A stretch of 64,000 nt of DNA, from contig OZ024870.1 in the NCBI GenBank assembly GCA_964017185.1, positions 23,459,621-23,523,620 of the forward strand, read 5' to 3'. Source of the DNA: Rugalucina vietnamica (taxonomy: Eukaryota > Mollusca > Bivalvia > Lucinida > Lucinidae). Shown one piece after another: positions 15,754 through 22,998 of this stretch. Under the pieces are notes generated by a model that was not told where the DNA came from, ran no database searches, and was given only the letters and a program-made list of their open reading frames with translations. Every line of letters begins with the position of its first letter. Positions within the stretch are counted from its first letter, which is position 1. Both the position numbers and the translations under genes were made by a program.

Positions 15754-16217
15754 ATATCGACGAATGCACTGCTGATACCACCATATGTAACCTTGGTTCC
15801 TGCTCGAACACCCCGGGGAGCTACAACTGTGATTGTAGTGGCACCGGGTTCGAAGGACCGAACTGTGCTGCAGGTCTGTATAACACCGTCACGAAAACTT
15901 ACAAATTTTTCTGAAGCTGAAAAAAAATTGAAAAATTTCAGTTGAAATGTTTCTTAAACTCTTCTTACATTGCTCAAAACCATCAGGAAAACATGCCCAT
16001 GACATGTATACCCCCATTGAATTCCATGTTTATATAAACTGGGGTTGACAGGGGTATACCTATTTTTCTTATTTTTGCTCTAAAACATAGATTGTGGGTA
16101 CTCGTTAGAACTGCCTCGGCAAAGCGGTTCTAACGTGTACCCACAATCTATGTTTTGAGCAGAATTATTAAAAATATCAAACTTTTTCCAATGAAATTTT
16201 CAATTTTTTTTTATTTT

Positions 16218-16264
<47 letters not shown>

Positions 16265-19200
16265 CTATATATTGCGAGGGCAAGTTTTTGTAATAATTGA
16301 TACTGGGGACATATCAGAAACGCCATGTCAAGCCGGTTGTAACGAGTAGCCACATACGTTATATTACGTATTGAAAATAAGGAAAATACCATGCATACCC
16401 AAGTTTTACTATATAATAGTGGGGTTTAAGTATTATCAGGATTGGAAAACACATACACCAAAATAACAACTTTATATGACACAAGAACTCCATATACCGA
16501 AACAAAGGCAACTTTTGCACGATACATTGGCTATTCAACTGAAAACATATTTTGATGGTGCAAGAAGCTGTTGCTATGAAAAATGATGTCTTTACATGGT
16601 CGAAAAGTTCATTTTTTCATTGTGATATAGAATAACAAAAGTGTTTGAAACTGCAAACGAACAGAAAAAAAATAGTTACGTAGAGTGAATTTATAGACTT
16701 TCCTTTCCTAGATATAAACGAGTGTTCTACTGGTACCCCGTGTAACACTGGAACCTGTACCAACACACCGGGAACCTTCAACTGTGATTGTACTGGTACC
16801 GGGTTTGAGGGACCAACGTGCTCCGATCGTAAGTCAGATTATTTTACCGAACGTGGCTTAGTTTATAGATCAAATTGTACCTTAACTTGCATTTTTCTAT
16901 ATTAATAATAATTGTACCGAACAAAACAAATTAAGCCTCACTGAACTAAATTCTATTTTCCTCGGTCTAAAACATACCAGGTATACATGTAATCTACAGT
17001 CAATGGGAATCCATAAGATCTGGAACAATGACCTCTGCTTACTGCCACGATTCCGTCGATTACAAGGCATGCCTTGTAACCGATGGCTCGGAAATCGAGG
17101 CAGTATAAGCAAACAATGTTCTTGATTTATTTCATTTTTTCGTAAAATTATGTTTTCAAAAAACAAGCGCCGGATTTTTCAAAACTAGATCAATCATAAA
17201 TAATATATATAGAAAAAAATGAATCCTTTACTGTCTGTGTTTCCAAGAACGCGTTACAGACCGATCGTAGTCAATAATGTCGAGGCCTACAATGTATTCA
17301 AATTATTAGAATAATCCACGGGGCATTCATTGCCTGTGTAAGTTGTCATTTGGGTTTAAGTCGGGGTTGGTTTACATTGTGGTATTATAAAATGATCATA
17401 ATATTACAGTGGTACATAACTTAATTTGTTGGGTATAAATGTCTCGCAGAATGTATTTATGTTTCAGGAAACATAATTCAAGCTTTGATGTGTTAAAACA
17501 CGAAACTATTATCAATATTGCATTACTTTTTGAATATACTATTCTTTTTATCCTCATTCCAGCTCAGCATGAAATTCAAGCTGCTACTAAAAATATGAGC
17601 CGCCGCATGGGTAAACTAACAATCTGCATAGGTGAAAAAAAGGCGCAGATCAGCTTCACAGAAACTGCGAAGCTGATCAGCGCCTTTGTTTTCGTTACAG
17701 GGATAGTACATTCTAAACTTCTTCTGTGACTATACAGCCCAGTTTGCCGGGACCTGGTCGGAACTAGTCGGAACCCAAATTTTTGGTTTTCACACGCATA
17801 GGCTCATTTATTGTAAAACCAACAAATCATTTTTACTCAGGTGATGGAAATTGGGCAGCATGGAGCGCATGGCTCGAAACCTCGTGTACAGCGACTTGTT
17901 GTGGAGGAACACAGGACCGTACAAGGACCCGGACCTGCTCGAATCCGGCGCAGGCAGGAAACGGAGCTGACTGCCCCGGTTCAGACACGGAGAACGAGAC
18001 GGGAATTGCCTGCAACGAGCAAGTCTGTCCACGTAAGAATTTGTTCCTCATTACGAAAACATGCCCATGTAATATACAGATTGTTGTAAAAATTGAAAAT
18101 TTTCAGATGTTTTAAAATATTTTTCTTATTTTTGCTCAAATCATAGATTGTGTGTACACGTTAGAACCACCTCGGTGAGGCGGTCCTAACGAGTACCTAC
18201 AATCTATGTTTTGGAGCAAAAATAAGAATAGGTATATCCATGCATACCCTAGTTTTTTTTATATAAAAGTGGGATATACGGGGGTATACATGTCACGGAC
18301 ATGTTTTCGTAATGTGTTCGTAATAATTGACAAAATGTTTATCTTTATTATAATTATTTATTATTTTTATTATTATTAGCTCACCTGAGCCGAAGGCTCA
18401 CAAGGTGAGCTTATAGTACAGTAGTCGAGCCGGCGTCCGTGCGTCCGTGCGTTCGTCCGTCCGTCCGTTCACATTTTCAAACACAAATATCTCTAAGACA
18501 ACATGGCCGATCGTAATCAAATTTTATCTAAAGCATCATTGAGGAGGGGGAAAGGTTGTGCAAGGTTTTGGGGCAGGTCAGATTAGAACTCTAATTTCCA
18601 TGGCAACAGATGGCTCCCATAGACTTACAATGGGAAAAACATCAAAATATCTTCTTCTCCGAAACCACAAGGCCCAGAGCTTTCATATTTTGTGTGTAGC
18701 AATGTATAGTGGTCTTCTTTATAAATCCTGCCAACCGTGCCCCTGGGGTCCATACGGGCCCCGCCCCGGGGGCGTCATGGGAAAACATAAAAAAAATCAT
18801 CTTCTCCGAAACCACAAGGCCCAGAGCTTTCATATTTTGTTTGTAGCAATGTATAGTGTTCCTCTTTATAAATCCTGCCAACCGTGCCCCTGGGGTCCAT
18901 ACGGGCCCCGCCCCGGGGGCGTCATGGGAAAAACTTTAAAAAATCTTCTTCTCAGAAACCACAAGGCCCAAAGCTTTCATATTTTGTTTTTAGCAATGTA
19001 TAGTGGTCCTCTTTATAAATCCTGCCAACTGTGCCCCTGGGGTCCATACGGGCCCCGCCCCGGGACGTCATGGGAAAAACATAAAAAACCTTCTCCGAAA
19101 CCATTTGGCCCAGAGCTTTCATATGTTGTTAGGACCAATGTATAATCCTCTCCTTTATAAATGCTGCCAACGGTGCCCCTTGGGTCCATACAGGCCACGC

Positions 19201-20897
19201 CCCAGGCATGTCGTTATCTACCATAGACTTATAATGGAAATGTATGAAAAAAATCTTCTCTGCAACAGCATGACACAAAGCTTATATATTTGATATACAA
19301 CATTGTCATGTGGAGCTCTACATAAATCCTGCCAATCTTGCCCCTGGGGTCAAATATGGTCCCACCCCGGGGGTCATTATAGGACCCTGACCTTGTTAGA
19401 TGATTTTTTCACGTGAACCAAAATGGCAGAAAAGAGGATACACAATCCAGACAAGAGCTCTTCTGCTGATGTAAGTAGGGTTTCAAGGTCACATGACCAA
19501 GATGGCCACCATACCCATATATGGTAAAAACCCGAATTACTTTGTCCAGTGACTGTACTTGTTGACTCTCAGGTGAGCGATCGTTGCCCCTGGGCTACTT
19601 GTTGTTATTATTATCATTTTTCTGATCAATCGGACATTATTCTGATAAACAACATAAACTAGTTAAAACACACTACGTTAAACCAATGTCGATATGACCG
19701 CATTGCATAATGTCGACGTTAATCTGACGTTCTGTAAGACGCATGATTTTGTTTGACGCAGATTAATTATAAAAACACGGTCATACAATCATGACAATAA
19801 TCCAGGATTTATACAGCTGTAAAATACAGATGAAAATTGTAATTTTGAAAGTTTTCTATGATCTTTGATATTTACAATGTACTTATGTTTGCACAAAACA
19901 TTGATTGTGGCTACCCGTTAGAACCGCCTTCCCGAGGTGATTCTAACGATATATGATTTGAAGCATAAGACAAATGTTCCCTTGTTCTCCCTAGTAAAAC
20001 TATACATAAAATGGAAAAAGGTACAAATAGGCAAAGATCAGGAAAAGGCGCAATCAGAAAAAGATTCCCACTCCAAAAACCGAGATGGGAAAAAACTAAA
20101 TAAACAATCAGATACTTATACCACGAAACCATATCGTAAGCCGAATGGGCAGCTATTTTCCCAATAGGTGGCCACTCAGGTACCTAAACTTAACTAAAAA
20201 TATGAAAACATAATTAAGGCGCCAACAGCATCAAAATTTTTAAACATCAAGACATAAAACGAAAGAACCACCACAGAAGTATCGCCTTGGAACGATCAGT
20301 AATATAAATTACTGACGGGCTTAAATCGATTTTACAGGTACCTAACCTCACCCGTGGTTCATAACATTTAGTTAGTTCTTCGGTCCTCGTGGTGAATCTC
20401 TAACTAGTCAATGAATCATCAAGAACAAACAGATAAATCATGATAAACATCATGATGAATCAAAAACGAAGACTCAACAGAGTCAGTAAGCTGCCTGACG
20501 ATGGAGATCCCTGGAAGATGAATAAATTACTAACTCCGGAGCAAAAGAAAAACACCAGTTGGATCCCGGTGGGCCAAGCAACAGACAAGAAGCTCCGGTC
20601 CCAACCAACTAAATTGAATAGCTTTAAGTCGGGGCCATCATTGAGTCTGACGCCCGATCCACCGGCCGTTAATAAGTATTTATACATTTCACTGACATGT
20701 TTTTCTTATTGATGAATTACTTCATTTCAGTAAATTGTGATATTCAGCCAGTTGGGTTCATCTACAACGACCCATGTATTGTATGCAGCAACATATTCTA
20801 CGCATGCGCTGGCGCCAGCGAACCTCAGCCCTTCAACTGCCCCGGGGACCAGGTCTGGAGTCCTGCCCAAGGAATGTGTGAAGAAGAGTGCGACTAG
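134..20897 (+). CDS. Gene 1: multi-exon TSP1 / 17x EGF-like / TSP1 / chitin-binding-like protein, 5' end outside window
   Basis: Spliced model of 20 exons: 134-334, 765-884, 1964-2080, 3691-3807, 6406-6522, 6815-6934, 7604-7720, 8551-8667, 9286-9402, 9781-9897, 10873-10989, 11752-11868, 12232-12348, 13778-13894, 14810-14926, 15213-15329, 15754-15873, 16712-16828, 17841-18032, 20731-20897. Every intron seen is phase 1 with AG/GT borders, so the frame stays open throughout. Modules in order: TSP1-like plus Pro/Thr linker, 17 EGF-like modules of 39-40 residues, a canonical TSP1, and a six-cysteine chitin-binding-like module ending in TAG. The many cysteines and module types indicate a secreted or extracellular protein; chitin or matrix binding is inferred from the last module. 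Signal-peptide exon(s) must lie left of position 1. Specific function not recognised. Confidence 0.85.
472..745. mobile_element. Palindromic F-type MITE copy 1
   Basis: Core ACATAGATTGTGGGTA then a TTAGAACG hairpin and the inverse ACCCACAATCTATGT (579-651). Outer arm ATGTCCTTGTAATATATACC; the right arm ends TTACATGGGTGCG. In the intron after gene 1 exon 134-334. Confidence 0.8.
765..884 (+). CDS. Gene 1 exon: EGF-like module 1 (divergent, non-calcium type)
   Basis: Acceptor TTGTAG ends at 764; the donor is best placed at GTATGA from 885. Six cysteines in EGF order (LC, PC, SC, EC, DC, NC). It starts SDLCET rather than DINEC, so it lacks the acidic N-terminal residues of calcium-binding EGF modules. 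It is the most divergent of the 17 and likely the oldest end of the array. Confidence 0.75.
   Translation, partial: YPTYAKPLCHVFMGRVEIQALELMNVIVQGRATRASIVQ
930..1060. repeat. GTCACAGGAAAAA short tandem repeat
   Basis: AGTCACAGGAAAAA-like units repeated about eight times with variation. The same word recurs at 33310-33395. Confidence 0.6.
1236..1322 (-). mobile_element. tRNA-derived SINE fragment
   Basis: The minus strand carries an A-box-like TGGCTCAGTGGTAGAG, but the B box is degenerate. A 26-base poly(T) follows at 1329-1354. Confidence 0.5.
1517..1660 (+). mobile_element. tRNA-derived SINE
   Basis: A box TAGCGTAATGG and B box GGTTCTAATCC within a recognisable tRNA cloverleaf: anticodon stem TTCGC/GCGGG with loop TTCGGAA. 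The 3' part (ACCAGTGGCTACCTTGCTTGG onward) is not tRNA. It sits inside an intron, so a SINE head rather than a working tRNA gene is likely. Confidence 0.65.
1775..1900. mobile_element. F-type MITE, decayed core
   Basis: GCTCAAAAACGTAGCCTTGTG, a diverged hairpin, then GTTTTAAGCAAAA. Only the core and right arm are left. Confidence 0.55.
1964..2080 (+). CDS. Gene 1 exon: EGF-like module 2
   Basis: DINECDTGTPCN start, then CNNNDGSFDC and CRDTGFDGPTC. It has the calcium-binding D-I-N-E-C start and the C-x-N-x4-F-x-C pattern associated with Asn/Asp hydroxylation in EGF modules. Donor GTAAGT at 2081; a hairpin MITE begins about 15 bases into the intron. Confidence 0.85.
2095..2318. mobile_element. 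M-type hairpin MITE copy 1 (AGCCG...GGCTC ends)
   Basis: Arms start AGCCGCATCGTAGAAC and end GTTGGTTTTTCCACGAGG. Inner hairpin words GCGAAAACAAAGGCGCTGAT and its complement. Starts 15 bases inside the intron after EGF exon 2. Confidence 0.8.
2540..2735 (+). repeat. Tandem duplication, unit about 110 bp
   Basis: GAGGGTGCTATTCTGTCATG to GTGCAGCTGCACTTGCAGTC occurs twice, starting near 2551 and 2661. Confidence 0.7.
2813..2922. repeat. Inverted repeat / hairpin
   Basis: AACATGACGATTTGTTCACC near 2827 pairs with GGTGAACAAATCGTCATGTT near 2888. A smaller ATTGCC/GGCAAT hairpin lies in the loop. Confidence 0.75.
3356..3590. mobile_element. M-type hairpin MITE copy 2
   Basis: AGCCGCCTCATGATAAAACC to CCCACGAGACGGCTCA, with an internal GCGGTAACCGCGAAGCTGAT hairpin. 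Opposite orientation to copy 1. Upstream of EGF exon 3. Confidence 0.8.
3691..3807 (+). CDS. Gene 1 exon: EGF-like module 3
   Basis: DINECATGTPCNTGAC then CSNTPGTFSCDC and a FEGDTCQN end (the D-type ending). Acceptor TCAATTTCAG ends at 3690; donor GTGAGT. Confidence 0.87.
4215..4366. repeat. Long near-perfect hairpin
   Basis: Arms TTGAATTTCAGATTTTAGCT and AGCTAAAATCTGAATTTCAA, inner AGCCCTTCGGGCT turn. Probably a small MITE. Confidence 0.75.
4485..6001 (+). mobile_element. GCTCACCTGAGCC-family element, copy A
   Basis: Begins ACCAGAGGACCAATGGTCCT with CGCTCACCTGAG. It holds three tandem units of about 455 bp (GTCCATTTGCC at about 4637, 5089, 5547; each with CATGGCGGCCATCTTG). It ends in a CGGACGGA run and the hairpin CTCACCTGTGAGCCTTCGG. 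Lies in the intron between EGF exons 3 and 4 and has no plausible coding frame. Confidence 0.75.
6168..6300. mobile_element. F-type MITE, decayed
   Basis: AAACTGGGATATTCAGGAGTAT, then CTCCAAAACTTAAGTGTGGA, a short hairpin and GTTTTGAGCGAATA. Confidence 0.5.
6406..6522 (+). CDS. Gene 1 exon: EGF-like module 4
   Basis: DINECGTGTPCNGGTC, CSNTPGSFSCDC, and an unusual last loop GFLPPFCDD in place of GFEGxTC. Acceptor GTTGCAG ends at 6405; donor GTTAGT. The altered loop sets it apart from the homogenised modules downstream. Confidence 0.85.
6815..6934 (+). CDS. Gene 1 exon: EGF-like module 5
   Basis: DQDECSDGTPCDNGGAC start, one residue longer than its neighbours (120 nt), and a FEDPTCSS end. Only about 290 bases from module 4. 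The donor GTATTT is weak and an AAT microsatellite starts about 11 bases later. Confidence 0.85.
6946..7011 (+). repeat. AAT microsatellite
   Basis: About 20 ATA/ATT-type triplets starting 11 bases after the EGF module 5 donor. Confidence 0.9.
7117..7399. mobile_element. F-type MITE, symmetric and nearly intact
   Basis: CATCAGGAAAACATGTCCGTG to CACGGACATGTTTCCTGATG: both outer arms are the same type. The core GTTAGAACCGCCTCGGCGAG makes an almost perfect 280-base palindrome. Confidence 0.88.
7604..7720 (+). CDS. Gene 1 exon: EGF-like module 6 (D-type)
   Basis: DINECATGTPCNSGSC, CDCSGTGFEGDTCQN. First D-type member of the alternating D/P block. Donor GTAACGTTGATTTAT is shared almost base for base with module 10, showing that the intron was duplicated together with the exon. 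Confidence 0.88.
7965..8076. mobile_element. M-type MITE, centre deleted
   Basis: GGTCTGACACAAACCAGCCT and AGGCTCA end are present, but most of the central hairpin is gone. Confidence 0.6.
8551..8667 (+). CDS. Gene 1 exon: EGF-like module 7 (P-type)
   Basis: DINECAAGTPCNSGTC, CNNTPGTFDCDC, GSGFEGPTCSS. Its protein is identical to module 9 and one residue from module 11; the nucleotides differ from module 9 at only a few sites. A palindromic repeat begins at 8675, leaving only 7 native intron bases after the exon. Confidence 0.88.
8675..8914. mobile_element. F-type MITE, asymmetric arms
   Basis: CATCAGGAAAACATGTCC on the left and TTACATGGGCAAGTTTTCGT on the right. Core shortened to GGGTACCCGTTAATCTATG. 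It starts 7 bases after EGF exon 7. Confidence 0.8.
9286..9402 (+). CDS. Gene 1 exon: EGF-like module 8 (D-type)
   Basis: DINECATGTPCNTGSC, CSNTPGTFSCDC, FEGDTCQN. Acceptor TGCTCCAG ends at 9285; donor GTAATT. Confidence 0.88.
9781..9897 (+). CDS. Gene 1 exon: EGF-like module 9 (P-type)
   Basis: Same protein as module 7. The intron that follows starts GTAAGTCAGATAATAAAATA and stays similar to the intron after module 11 for more than 100 bases, including the string TTGGTGTCAAGAC. Confidence 0.88.
10115..10256. repeat. Long hairpin (GAAATCTCAGGC arms)
   Basis: GAAATCTCAGGCAAGTTTTC pairs with GAAAACGAGCCTGAGATTTC around a CTCATCCGAGG/CCGAGGATGAG turn. A fragment of the same family is at about 1425-1495. 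Confidence 0.75.
10873..10989 (+). CDS. Gene 1 exon: EGF-like module 10 (D-type)
   Basis: DINECATGTPCNSGSC, CSNTPGTFSCDC, CSGTGFEGDTCQN. A second, partial copy of this exon's 3' end with its own GT lies 25 bases downstream (11014-11041). The intron carries a GA microsatellite and is homologous to the intron after module 12. Confidence 0.88.
11014..11041 (+). repeat. Partial duplicate of EGF exon 10 3' end with a GT
   Basis: GTTTGAGGGCGACACGTATC then AAAATGGTAATA repeats the last 27 or so bases of the upstream exon and its donor with three or so mismatches. It could act as a decoy 5' splice site. Confidence 0.65.
11113..11193 (+). repeat. GA microsatellite
   Basis: About 40 AG dinucleotides. 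Related tract in the homologous intron at 12470-12515. Confidence 0.95.
11311..11354 (+). repeat. Poly(A) tract
   Basis: 44 A residues, not obviously tied to a retroelement end. Confidence 0.9.
11752..11868 (+). CDS. Gene 1 exon: EGF-like module 11 (P-type)
   Basis: DINECATGTPCNSGTC, CNNTPGTFDCDC, GSGFEGPTCSS: a P-type module whose first loop (CATG) is D-type like. Donor GTAGGTCAGATAATA, homologous to the intron after module 9. Confidence 0.88.
12232..12348 (+). CDS. Gene 1 exon: EGF-like module 12 (D-type)
   Basis: DINECATGTPCNSGSC, CDCTGTGFEGDTCQN. The following intron shares a CA/GA microsatellite and a GTTCAGTGCAAAT motif with the intron after module 10, so this is a further copy of the D-type half unit without a P-type partner. 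Confidence 0.88.
12439..12515 (+). repeat. CA then GA compound microsatellite
   Basis: ACACAC run followed by GAGAGA run, in the intron after EGF exon 12. Confidence 0.95.
12885..13440 (+). repeat. Tandem duplication, unit about 285 bp
   Basis: AACGCGGTTGTTACATG...CTTTGGATTGTTAGC occurs twice (about 12886-13165 and 13172-13440), with shared landmarks GCGCGTAAAATTGAAACAAA and AAAACGCTAGCGCCTTAAAC. Confidence 0.8.
13778..13894 (+). CDS. Gene 1 exon: EGF-like module 13 (D-type)
   Basis: DINECATGTPCNTGSC, CSNTPGTFTCDC, FEGDTCQN. Acceptor TTTGCTACAG ends at 13777; donor GTATAT is weak. Confidence 0.88.
14144..14377. mobile_element. M-type hairpin MITE
   Basis: GAGCCGCCTCGTGGGAAAAC to GTTTTCCCATGGGGCGGCTTA; central GCTTCGCGGTTACCGCGAAG palindrome intact. 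Confidence 0.88.
14810..14926 (+). CDS. Gene 1 exon: EGF-like module 14
   Basis: DINECATGTPCNTGSC, CSGTGFEGPTCAN: D-type first half with a P-like end. Acceptor CCTCAACAG ends at 14809; donor GTAAAT. Confidence 0.87.
15213..15329 (+). CDS. Gene 1 exon: EGF-like module 15
   Basis: DINECATGTPCNSGSC, FEGPNCAA end. Acceptor TTTTTCTCTAG ends at 15212. The donor GTTGGT is the weakest of the series. Confidence 0.85.
15695..15751 (+). repeat. TTA microsatellite abutting a 3' splice site
   Basis: About 19 TTA units running directly into CAG of EGF exon 16. Confidence 0.92.
15754..15873 (+). CDS. Gene 1 exon: EGF-like module 16
   Basis: DIDECTADTTICNLGSC, SNTPGSYNCDC, FEGPNCAA; one residue longer than its neighbours. 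Its acceptor is the end of a long TTA microsatellite followed directly by CAG, so the repeat itself supplies the upstream part of the 3' splice site. Donor GTCTGT is poor. Confidence 0.83.
15981..16296. mobile_element. F-type MITE with poly(T) expansion
   Basis: CATCAGGAAAACATGCCCATG start, core TTAGAACTGCCTCGGCAAAG, then a T run of about 50 (16206-16259) inside the right arm and an end at GAGGGCAAGTTTTTG. Confidence 0.8.
16310..16442. mobile_element. F-type MITE half copy
   Basis: AGCCGGTTGTAACGAGTAGC then CATGCATACCCAAGTTTTAC, TATAATAGTGGGGTT and ATTATCAGGA: right half only. Confidence 0.55.
16712..16828 (+). CDS. Gene 1 exon: EGF-like module 17 (last)
   Basis: DINECSTGTPCNTGTC, CTNTPGTFNCDC, FEGPTCSD. 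Acceptor CTTTCCTAG ends at 16711; donor GTAAGT. No further EGF exon was seen before the TSP1 exon at 17841. Confidence 0.87.
17597..17806. mobile_element. M-type hairpin MITE
   Basis: GAGCCGCCGCATGGGTAAAC to TTTTGGTTTTCACACGCATA; reverse orientation. It ends 34 bases before the TSP1 exon. Confidence 0.8.
17841..18032 (+). CDS. Gene 1 exon: thrombospondin type-1 module
   Basis: Acceptor TTTTACTCAG ends at 17840; donor GTAAGA at 18033. It encodes GDGNWAAWSAW, then CTATCCGGTQDRTRTRTCSN, and ends CNEQVCP. WxxW, the CCGGTQxRTRxR strand and six cysteines define a TSP1 repeat; the tryptophans and arginines would form the layered W/R core of this fold (family knowledge). It aligns over its full length with the TSP1 exons of genes 2 and 3, which have a longer acidic insert before the last cysteines. 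Confidence 0.9.
18049..18314. mobile_element. F-type MITE
   Basis: CATTACGAAAACATGCCCATG to CACGGACATGTTTTCGTAATG, core TTAGAACCACCTCGGTGAGG. Starts 17 bases after the TSP1 exon. Confidence 0.82.
18376..19602 (-). mobile_element. GCTCACCTGAGCC-family element, copy B
   Basis: Starts with hairpin AGCTCACCTGAGCCGAAGG, then a CCGTCCGTCC run. Four tandem units of about 160 bp each contain GGGGTCCATACGGGCC (18745-19200). Ends CTCAGGTGAGCGATCG at about 19572-19590. An apparent 195-codon frame over it is just the tandem unit. Confidence 0.75.
19960..20700 (-). repeat. Dispersed repeat, uninterrupted homologue of 34.56-36.27 kb
   Basis: Reverse complement matches 34560-34930 and 35980-36270: shared strings include TTGATTCATCATG, ACTAACTAAATGTT and TATTACTGATCGTTCCAA. 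The foldback at 34936-35974 is absent here, so this is its empty site. It lacks the GGCGACC arms. The intron before gene 1's last exon contains it. Confidence 0.75.
20731..20897 (+). CDS. Gene 1 last exon: chitin-binding-like (peritrophin-type) module and stop
   Basis: Acceptor TTCATTTCAG ends at 20730; stop TAG at 20895-20897. Residues include VGFIYNDPCIVCSN, FYACAG, FNCPGDQVWSPAQGMCEEEC. F-x-N/D-P-C, the Y-x-C and CPG-x4-W/F patterns with six or more cysteines resemble the ChtBD2/CBM14 fold, so chitin or glycan binding is the likely role. Same position and stop layout as in genes 2 and 3. The assignment is by motif only. Confidence 0.75.
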
Positions 20898-21056
20898 ACT
20901 AACGAATTACTCAATTATTATTTTTGGAGTATTTATTTTTATTTTAATGCCAACAACAAACTCCCAGTCAATGAAAAATGACGTTTTCAAAATTTCCTGA
21001 AATTTTAAACTCTAGTAGATCTGTATGAAAATTGACGAATCTTCACTAAAACATTT

Positions 21057-21291
21057 GAGCCGCCTCATGGGAAAACCAACAATGTGGTTTCCTAACATGG
21101 TCGACACAAACCGGGCTGTACAAGCACAGAAGATGGCTAGAGACTGGACATTTTGGATTTAGAAAGTAGAGGAATTGTACTATCCGTGTAGCGAAAACAA
21201 ATGCGCTGATCAGGTTCGCATTTACTGCGAAGCTAATCTGCGCCTTTGTTTTCGCCTAGGCAGAATGTTGGTTTTCCCATAAGCATGCTCA
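21057..21291. mobile_element. M-type hairpin MITE
   Basis: GAGCCGCCTCATGGGAAAAC to GTTTTCCCATAAGCATGCTC. It lies 160 bases past the gene 1 stop, so the 3' UTR is short or includes it. Confidence 0.82.
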
Positions 21292-21366
21292 TATTTTATT
21301 GTAATTATTGCTTAATTTATTAAACTTTCAAATGACAGTAAAAGCATGAACATATGCTTACAGAGC

Positions 21367-22199
21367 AGCAGGAAAACATGTCCATGTAATTTATACCCCA
21401 TAGAACCCCACTTTCATATAGTACACTGGGGTTTACAGGGGTTTACCTAGGGGTAAACCTATTTTTTTCATCCAATACATTGATTCGGGTAGTCGTTAGA
21501 ACCGCCCCAATGTTCAGAGCAATTATGTTAAAAATATCAAAAGTTTTCTAATGAAATTTTCATGTTTTACAGCTGAAAAAAATCTCTGTATATTGCATGG
21601 GCAGAACGTTCTCGTCATGAAGTGGCAAGATAAACGTGAAAACATACCCATGCAATAATAACAAAGATTTTTAAAGTTAAAAAATATGAAAATTTTCAGT
21701 AGAAAAAAATGATATTTTTTTTTTTTTTTTTTACTAAAAACATAGATTGTGGCATGGGTACACGTTAGAACCGCCTCAGCGAGGCGGTTCTAACGAGTAC
21801 CAACAATCTATTTTTGGAGCAAACATATGAAAAATAGGTTTACCCATGAAACTCCAGTTTCAGTTCCATATAAAAGTGGGGTTCAAAGGTTCAAGGGGGT
21901 ATACTTTTCATGGACATGTCATCACGAAAACATGTCCGTGTAATATTTACCCCCCTGAACCCCACTTTTATATAGCAAAACTGGGGTATGAAGGGGTATA
22001 CCTATTTTTCTTATTTTTGCTCCAAAACATAGATTGTGGGTACTCGTTAGAACCGCCTCGATGAGGCGGTTCTAACGTGTACCCACAATCTATGTTTTGA
22101 GCAAAAATAAGAAAAATATAAAAAAAATTCCTCTGAAAATTATCGATTTTTGACCTGAAAAAATTACTGTATATCATATGGGCATGTTTTCGTAATGTT
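21367..22199. mobile_element. Three F-type MITEs in a row
   Basis: Copies at about 21367-21620, 21637-21922 and 21921-22199. The last two abut: ...CATGGACATGTCATCACGAAAACATGTCC, with only a few bases between the ends (21909-21935). The middle and last copies keep the GAACCGCCTC...GAGGCGGTTC core; in the first only GAACCGCCCC remains. Confidence 0.78.
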
Positions 22200-22217
22200 T
22201 TCCTAATGCATTGATGC

Positions 22218-22998
22218 CAAGGGACATTGATTTAGTACATTACGAAAACTCACCCATGAAAATTGAGCCGCGACGCGAGAAAACCGGTCTTCGGGGTGTC
22301 CGACCAGGTCTGACACAAATCGCTCTGTACAGTCACAGAAGCAGGCTAGAAGCTTGAAATTTCGGATTTAGGAAGAAGAGAAATTGTACTATCCGTGTAG
22401 CGAAAACAAAGGCGCTGATCAGCTTCGCGGTTACCGCGAAGCTGATCTGCGCCTTTGTTTTCGCCTAGGCAAAAATCCGGTTTTCTCACGATGCGGCTCA
22501 AATATACAAAGCATTTTTCAGCTGCAAAAACTGAAAATTTTATTGTTGGAAAAATTTTGATGTTTTTAATATTTTTGCTCAAAACATAGATATCATTGTT
22601 GGTACACTTTAGGAGGGTCTGGTATTCACTCATCACTAAAAATTTAGCCATTTATTCACTGTCATTAAAATTTTGGCTTATTCATTTAAATTAGCTCGAT
22701 TATTCATTAAAATATGATAATATCGTAGTGGACATTGATTTAGTACATTACGAAAACTCACCCATGAAATAATATACAAAGCATTTTTCAGCTGCAAAGA
22801 CTGAAAATTTTATTGTTGGAAAAATTTTGATGTTTTTAATATTTTTGCTCAAAACATAATTTGTTGGTACACTTTAGGAGGGTCTGGATGGGGGTTCTGG
22901 TATTCACTCATCACTAAAAATTTAGCCATTTATTCACTGTCATTAAAATTTTGGCTTATTCATTTAAATTAGCTCGATTATTCATTAAAATATGATAA
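22218..22998 (+). repeat. Direct duplication of about 265 bp, first copy carrying an M MITE
   Basis: GACATTGATTTAGTACATTA onward occurs at about 22223 and 22731. In the first copy the M-type MITE (22265-22500) lies between CCCATGAAAA and ATATACAAAGC. The second copy reads straight through, CCCATGAAATAATATACAAA. Confidence 0.8.
22265..22500. mobile_element. M-type hairpin MITE
   Basis: GAGCCGCGACGCGAGAAAAC to GGTTTTCTCACGATGCGGCTCA, central palindrome GCTTCGCGGTTACCGCGAAG perfect. Confidence 0.88.

Noticed and set aside
18558-19145. 195-codon open frame with repeated GPYGPRPG blocks
   Set aside because: The repeats equal the 160-bp tandem DNA unit of a GCTCACC element; no start context, splice sites or conserved residues beyond the unit.
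19911-20132. 73-codon minus-strand frame with hydrophobic residues
   Set aside because: Part of the dispersed repeat also found at 36.0-36.27 kb, where the frame is not conserved.
22346-22651. Frames with GADQLRGNREADQRLCFR, seen in many places
   Set aside because: They lie across the hairpin of the M-type MITE in every copy and on both strands, so they come from the repeat.
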